Translations under genes and position numbers: made by a program
Assembly (NCBI GenBank): GCA_025201345.1
Contig: JAIXMG010000020.1
Span: forward strand, 496,001-560,000
DNA from: Thamnidium elegans
Lineage: Eukaryota; Mucoromycota; Mucoromycetes; Mucorales; Mucoraceae
Direction of reading: 5' to 3'
DNA: 64,000 bases
Shown here: piece by piece, positions 58,807-64,000 of the stretch
Layout: every line of letters begins with the position of its first letter
Position numbering within the stretch: the first letter of the stretch is position 1
Notes under the pieces: generated by a model
Seen by the model: only the letters and a program-made list of their open reading frames with translations
Databases searched by the model: none
What the model was told of the DNA's origin: nothing

Positions 58807-59228
58807 TGTCAAACAGATTATACAAGTTAATAGGACTTACGAGTTTTTGACCTTTAATGTTGCTACGTCTGAAAAGCTAAATAACGAGCTTAGAGAGCGC
58901 GAACTAGTTTCGTCTTTATATTTATCTACGCAATTTTTATTCATATCTCACCCGATGTCAGGTACAAAATAGTTGTGGTTCCAATTGTTTTTTACTAAAC
59001 CATTTTCATCTAAACACGAAGGCGATAACATTGTAGACTCGAGAGAAATGTCTAGCTGCAAAAATATTAGCACTGGAATATTTAAGGCATAATTATAATT
59101 TTGGCACACCTATATTAATAATTGCATCAGGTTTTGATTTTAAGGTTATTGAAGAAGAAAAAGAAAAAGAAAAAGCAATTACGGACAAAAGAGATTTGAA
59201 AAAGAGAATTTACGAAAATATTGGTTGA
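58807..59228 (+). pseudogene. Orphan two-exon coding fragment, no start
   Basis: Two blocks read as protein and join in phase: 58807-58961 (after TTTTATTAG; VKQIIQVNRTYEFLTFNVAT, then SEKLNNELRERELVSSLYLS) and 59044-59228 (after ACTCGAG; EKCLAAKILALEYLRHNYNF, ending DKRDLKKRIYENIG and TGA). The intron 58962-59043 has GT-AG ends. Together they give about 112 residues with normal composition and a charged tail (EEEKEKEKA). I found no acceptable upstream exon or ATG, so it looks truncated, or belongs to a gene whose 5' part was lost to rearrangement. Family unknown. It lies at the edge of the element-rich stretch. Confidence 0.35.
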
Positions 59229-60116
59229 TTTAGAAATTTAAATGGTGATTGATATATACCAGCTATATATCTAACCTTTTGATTACTATTTAAGGTCTAC
59301 TTTAGATTTTATTTGACAAACTTAATTATTTACCTGTGTAATAATTAAAGTACTTATTTATTTGCGGTACAACAGGAAAACCACTATTTTCCCTTTTACA
59401 CAAACGTCAGCACAATCAATTCAGCTGTCATTGAAGAATAGGTCTAAAAAAACTCCTTTGTTTCATTTACCGAGTTAATGACGGGACACGTTTTCACCTC
59501 CCATGAACTTAGAGTAAATGCATTTTGAAAACCGGCTAGTATAAAAGCAATAAAATGGATTTTCATAAAAGAGATGTAAATTCGTAGATTGGACTACGAC
59601 CCTTTATTTGTTTTTGTACTATTATGGAACTGCACTAATTGCTTCATAAAAATAATAATACAGGGTTATGATAGTAGATATAGCTCGTAAATTAAGAGTA
59701 TACATGTTTTTGATAAAATTATTACAAACTTGGTATGTAATAAATGATAGTTAATTTCAATAAAGTACTTCATCCCCCCCCCCTTTTTTTTTATAGCGTA
59801 CAAATTTTTTTTATATATATAATTTTGTGGTACCCTTACATCGCTCTAATCCTTAAATTTTGAAAAAAAAAATCAGATGGTCTTTAAAAAAAGACGGTGA
59901 GTTCTCTCCGTTTCCGCGGCTAGCTTTTGGTTTCTGATATACTACCCCCATTGAATAGTAATCGTCACATTTTACAGACAAAAACAACTATCCGTACGAT
60001 ATAGAGTCTTTGAATTAAGAGACCAGATAACCAAATAGCTTTTAATTTTACTGATATATACAACCAATATGTTTTAATATTTGGTATAGCCATTATTGGC
60101 TTTTTTCTTTACCGTC
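59229..60116. other. Intergenic
   Basis: AT-rich, no gene recognised; a C9-T10 tract near 59774-59792. Confidence 0.45.
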
Positions 60117-60294
60117 TTACATCTTTCGAGCATACTGCTTGTGAATTTTAAACAAATGACTTGCCCTTTCTTCTTGGATAAAGGCATCCAATTGTTTCAA
60201 ATTAGTACATTTATGTCTTCTCTTTCCAATCTTTCTACTAAGAAGGTACCAAAAGTTTTTGATTGGATTCAAATCCGGATTTTGAGGAATGTAG
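60117..60294 (-). pseudogene. Tc1/mariner transposase C-terminal fragment
   Basis: Reading the minus strand from 60294, the frame gives YIPQNPDLNPIKNFWYLLSR followed by KIGKRRHKCTNLKQLDAFIQ and ends KQYARKM before TAA at 60117. This is the end of a DDE_3/Tc1 transposase, whose signature is PDLNPIENLW. The catalytic Glu of DD34E (the E in PIEN) is Lys here, and the catalytic Asp-containing upstream parts are not intact. No terminal inverted repeats were found. It is a dead remnant about 60 residues long. Confidence 0.65.
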
Positions 60295-60391
60295 TTTATT
60301 TACAATAAACTAGTGATTACTTACAACTCTGTCCAGAGAGGATGGTCTTTTAGGTTTGATCTGGACTCCTGAGGCTCGAAAATCGAACGAG

Positions 60392-60804
60392 TTAAACACT
60401 TGCAGATAGGTAAAAGAAAAAATAATTTTTGCAATTTGAATACATTGTATCATCTGTTGAATATTTTGGTGTTACTGATGCATCTGTTAGAAATTCGATC
60501 GGAATTACTGAGCCTATTGGTATTAAGGTGTTATCCTGAAATATAGTAAAGCTTTTAAATACCATTTCAACTACGACTGAAAAATACACACAAAGTCAGA
60601 ATACTGAGATACTGTCGTGTTAAACTTTTCTATCATAGTATCTCTCGTATCAGAAGGAAGGTTTATACATATGACTTGATTCAAATATACTACGATTGAT
60701 ATGGTTTGTTCCTCCTGTGGTACTACTTGTAGTTATACTTCAGCTTGATATTCGCTATCAAGTAGCGCACAAAAATCACTATCGTCTGGTTTAAATGTAG
60801 CCAT
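60392..60804 (-). pseudogene. Degraded ORF of unknown origin
   Basis: From an ATG at 60804 the minus strand reads MATFKPDDSDFCALLDSEYQ, then AEV, one TAA stop, and continues in the same frame as LQVVPQEEQTISIVVYLNQV and beyond to SQYSDFVCIFQS. A shifted frame then continues VVVEMVFKSFTIFQDNTLIP to about 60392. One nonsense change plus one frameshift or lost intron would explain it. The pieces precede the Tc1 fragment on the same strand but do not look like a transposase; family unknown. Confidence 0.35.
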
Positions 60805-61440
60805 ATTCACTATCGTTATTATAATTTTTGGTACGGGGAGACTTCAAGGAAATCCTTCTGTGCGCTCTTGTAGTTTTCTTTGTTTACGCATTATATATAT
60901 TTGTAGAGAGAGGAAAAAGGGAAGAGAAGAGGAAAGGATAAAAAAAAAGAGAAATGCTTGATTAATTGAATTTTTATTTATTATTACAAGTAATCATTAA
61001 ATAGTTAAATACCTTTAACTATAAACTAAAAACCAAAAAAAAAAAAAGCACCTATTTATTTTGCGATTCGTAATATATAAGATGATGTCTATATCTTTCC
61101 TTTAAAAGAATCCAGTGCATTTTTAACTATCTGAAAGACAAATCAATATGACAATTGAATTCACGGAAAACACGAATGGATCAAATCACCGTGAGATTAA
61201 TGATATTCTATATTAGCCTACTTTACATATTTTGTTAATTAAAAACAATACTTGAATAGTACACTTGTATACGGCCCTCAAAGTCAAGCATTTATAAAAT
61301 AATTAGATCAAATAGTTAGGCTTCTTTACTTTTTTTTCCAGCCAGGTACAATCACTTTTTTCCTATTCTGGACATTTTACGCGAAGTCTATCTCACCAAA
61401 AACCTTGTAACCGTGATTTCCTTTTTGAGCAATTTTTTTA
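60805..61440. other. Intergenic
   Basis: Purine-rich GAGAGAGG/AAGGGAAGAG block (60905-60937), otherwise AT-rich. No gene seen. Confidence 0.45.
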
Positions 61441-61490
61441 CCCTTTAAAAATATTTTCCTTTAAAAATATTTTCCCTTTAAAAATATTTT
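61441..61490 (+). repeat. Tandem repeat, three copies of CCCTTTAAAAATATTTT
   Basis: Three head-to-tail copies of 16-17 bp immediately before the MULE-like ORF (start 61514). Each unit contains the self-complementary AAAATATTTT. Confidence 0.85.
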
Positions 61491-61513
61491 TTTTACATGT
61501 ATTACATATTAAC

Positions 61514-62062
61514 ATGACCTCAAATTCTTCCTCTAGTGATGTTCCCCAAAGCCTTTACGCTCAAAGAATTGCTCCCGAATACGATGTAAGCTGTTCGGAG
61601 GTTTCAATTCAATTTGAGACTGAGTTGGCATTTGACTTATGGTTCGAAAACACTGCTCGACGACATGCTCATTGGATTACCCGTCAAACGAATATTAGCA
61701 AGAGAAACGCTGCCATCACTGCCGAAATGTCTGAAGAAGCTTCAAACGTATGTTTATTACCCAAGATGGTGCGTTATCTTATCTGTGATCATGGCCGATC
61801 TAAATCAGTAAAAGAAAAAACTACCGCTGAAGGTTCCGAAGTAGCTTCTAAAAAAAGGAGAATAAGAAAAAAACCTTCAATTAAGGTTAACTGTCCCGCT
61901 AGAATTACTAAAACTACTTTATATAATGGTGAAGTTAACGTAAAGTACGTATGGCAACATGCGAATCATGATCCTTTGGACAAGTCTGATATTGCTAGTT
62001 CTCGGTTACCTAAGACTATCAAAGATTTGGTCAGACAACAGGCTGATTCCAATAAAGTTTAG
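61514..62062 (+). CDS. Truncated MULE/FAR1-like DNA-binding protein
   Basis: 182-residue ORF with an ATG start. After a Ser-rich N-terminus, residues about 28-150 resemble the zinc-chelating WRKY-GCM1/FAR1 type N-terminal domain of Mutator-like transposases: FETELAFDLWFENTARRHAH, then a basic KKRRIRKKPSIKVNCPARIT, and VKYVWQHANHDPLDKSDIAS (Cys...Cys...His-x-His pattern). It is followed by SRLPKTIKDLVRQQADS, normally the link to the transposase core. The frame stops there. A +1 frame continues (SRLLKQLFRTLVTETDTFTV, INRDF), as does a further piece (EPIVQNMRNIISNFENTRIF), so a frameshift or loss has removed the catalytic part. It may be a fragment or a domesticated DNA-binding protein. Confidence 0.5.
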   Translation: MTSNSSSSDVPQSLYAQRIAPEYDVSCSEVSIQFETELAFDLWFENTARRHAHWITRQTNISKRNAAITAEMSEEASNVCLLPKMVRYLICDHGRSKSVKEKTTAEGSEVASKKRRIRKKPSIKVNCPARITKTTLYNGEVNVKYVWQHANHDPLDKSDIASSRLPKTIKDLVRQQADSNKV

Positions 62063-62898
62063 AAGTCGATTGTTAAAACAACTATTTCGTACACTTGTGA
62101 CCGAAACTGATACATTTACTGTATCAATTAATAGAGACTTTTGATTTTATAGAACCAATAGTTCAAAACATGAGAAACATAATTTCTAATTTCGAAAACA
62201 CTAGAATATTCCCCAACTCAAAGAAGGTAAGTATTACTATTGCTTTATAATAATTAGTACAGATTACCTTTTTTCTACTTTTTCCGATAAATAAAATAAC
62301 TGCTAAAAAAAAATTTCAAGCAAAAAAAACAAACACAAAATGGAATAAAAAAAATTTATTCTGTACATATTACGGGATTCATTGTTACATTGATCCAAGA
62401 AACACAAAGCTATAACTCTTCTGCTTTAGGATATTTAATATTGCAATTTCCCCCTTGTATAGAGGACATTTTGTCATTAAAGCGAATTGCCATTTATTCG
62501 TGGTAGGTTGTGATATATGTCAAAGAATTTAGATGAAAGAATTTCATGAAAGTCTTAAAAAATAAGAATGAAAAAAAGGTATATATATATATAAATAAAA
62601 GAAGAGTAAATGACAAGTGACTCGATGATGAAAAATGAAGGAGAATGTTTTTATCTGCTTTTTTTTTTTTTACTTTAATATAGTTAACGTCAAATATATC
62701 AGTAGCTTTTAGATTTTTATTTCTACCCCTTTTTTTTTTTCCTGCTATAAAAAAGTGACTTCTTTAATGTATGGCTGTTTACAAAGAAGAACTAGCCGGA
62801 GCTTAGAATCTAGAACAGATAAAAAAAAAGTAAACAAGAAAGAAAAAAAGTTCTTTTTTATCCTTTAGATAAATAGAAAGCTCCAGTTTTATCAAGAA
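62063..62898. other. Frameshifted MULE-like remnant and intergenic DNA
   Basis: 62063-62226 carries out-of-frame continuation of the preceding ORF, ending at an AAG|GTAAGT-like donor. The rest is AT-rich promoter DNA of the RGG gene. No intact gene was seen. Confidence 0.45.
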
Positions 62899-64000
62899 AT
62901 GCCTAATCGTGGAAAAAGAGGAAGCGGCAGAGGAAATGGCGGTAGAGGCGGAAGAGGTAGAGGCGGTGGTGGTGGCCGAGGAAGAGGCCGCAGTATTGGA
63001 GGAGGAGGAAGAGGTCGTAACAGAGAATTGATTCCTTCTGCAATTGGATATGTATACAAACCAAGATCCAATGTCGATGAAGAAGAGGATTTTAGAATCT
63101 ATGGACAATTCAGTAGCGATGAAACTGATTCCGAACCTGAATCTAGTTCAAAAAGTAAGATTACACTAACAAAAAAATAAAATAAAAGAATAACAGTAAC
63201 TCAAACGACATTGTAGAATCAACAAAGAAAAAAGCAAGCCCAGTCAAAAAAGATAGACTTGGTTTTGTATCAGAGAGTCGTCCTTCATTTGGTTCAAACT
63301 ATGACGATCATTATGACGATGCTATGGATCGCCCTGGTTTAGGTATGTCTTCGACCGCAGCAAGTAATTCAAAGGCAGAACAATTTGCGGAAGGAAAGTC
63401 AAAGTATTATAAGAAAGTTTTGTTTACAAAGTCTTCTTCTTGTCTTAATTCACCCAAACGTACGTACATTTTTCGACATTATATATATGTATAAAAAGGA
63501 GGTAGGAATTTCATGCTAACATATCTTTATTTTTTTAAATTAAAGCAAATGAAAAAGTTCTTATCAAAAGAGCTGATGAGATACAAACTCCAGTGCCTGA
63601 AACCATCGAAGACTCGTTTTCTAAATTGACTATGGCTGATTTTATGAATTTACCAACAGATGAAAAAGAAATTGCTAAACAGTACTTGTTAAACTTTTTA
63701 CAATCAGATTCAGGAACTAGTAGCAAAAATAAATCACCAGTTGAATCGGATGTAGAAATCGTAGCTCAGTCCGTGATCCCTATCAAATCAAACGGAAAGA
63801 CTAAATGTGTGGCTAAAATTACTACTGCGGATGTTGGTTCTGCTGCGGATGATAATACACACGATGATAAGGAATTTGCAGATAAAGATGTCCCTGTTAC
63901 CAAGGATACTCTTATTACTAGAGATGTTCCTGTTAATGAAAATACTGTTACCAAGGATACGATGCTTGTAGAGGCCGGTATCAAGCCTGATACTAAGGAA
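62899..64000 (+). CDS. RGG-rich protein, 5' part (possible Sqs1-like G-patch/R3H protein)
   Basis: Runs off the window. Exons so far: 62899-63154, 63217-63459, 63546-64000+, phase-consistent, giving over 300 residues. The N-terminus is a GAR/RGG domain (MPNRGKRGSGRGNGGRGGRG, then more GGGRGRGR to about residue 40), typical of RNA-binding nucleolar or splicing proteins. Then GYVYKPRSNVDEEEDFRIYG and an acidic Ser-rich part. A third block has an SFSKLTMADFMNLPTDEKEI helix (about 195-215). The last 70 visible residues form imperfect Val-Thr-Lys-Asp repeats (VPVTKDTLITRDVPVNENTV). The overall layout recalls fungal Sqs1/Pfa1, whose G-patch and R3H domains would lie downstream. This is a guess until the C-terminus is seen. 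Confidence 0.7.

Overview
The window is nuclear DNA of an early-diverging fungus, most likely a member of Mucoromycota/Mucorales (inference). It is AT-rich and crowded with poly-A and poly-T tracts. Its compact genes are interrupted by short GT-AG introns of roughly 50-85 nt. The gene set is fungal: an IucA/IucC-type synthetase of the mucoralean rhizoferrin class, a WOPR regulator, formin, Nst1, Def1, Byr4/Bfa1 and Reg1. A U11/U12 snRNP protein is also present. I rebuilt the gene models by hand from codon frame and splice sites, and almost all are phase-consistent from start to stop.

Layout. 2.1-7.2 kb, plus strand: PP2C phosphatase, alkaline ceramidase, WOPR (Gti1/Pac2) regulator. 8.4-12.2 kb, minus strand: PEP carboxykinase and STRAP-like WD40 protein. 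The latter is divergent from SNRNP25 (12.6-13.2 kb, plus). 14.5-16.7 kb, minus: rhizoferrin-type NIS siderophore synthetase. A 3.7-kb gene-poor gap separates it from a divergent small secreted, GPI-like protein (20.4 kb, plus). 21.1-26.6 kb, minus: a 13-exon formin. 27.8-31.3 kb, plus: arginine-specific carbamoyl-phosphate synthase large chain. 33.4-34.8 kb: Reg1-like PP1 regulator. 34.8-38.1 kb: decayed gag relic, a GC-rich non-coding island and one orphan ORF. 38.2-43.6 kb: CCDC97-domain gene divergent from a 13-exon gene for a ~1094-residue helical protein that I could not assign. 44.3-49.6 kb: HSF-type factor and NST1. 50.1-53.2 kb, minus: DEF1. 55.5-58.5 kb: ATP synthase subunit e and Byr4/Bfa1. 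58.8-62.1 kb: cluster of broken or mobile-element pieces (orphan two-exon fragment, degraded ORF, Tc1/mariner tail, MULE-like DNA-binding ORF). 62.9-64.0 kb: 5' part of an RGG-rich gene that runs off the window.

Most genes are unrelated housekeeping or regulatory loci, and I see no secondary-metabolite cluster. The most suggestive local system is iron. The siderophore synthetase and the divergent small secreted protein flank an intergenic region with four exact matches to ATCWGATAA, the extended site of fungal iron-responsive GATA repressors (SreA/Fep1/Urbs1). Two of these lie within 400 bp of the synthetase start. No rRNA, tRNA, CRISPR or complete transposon was found.
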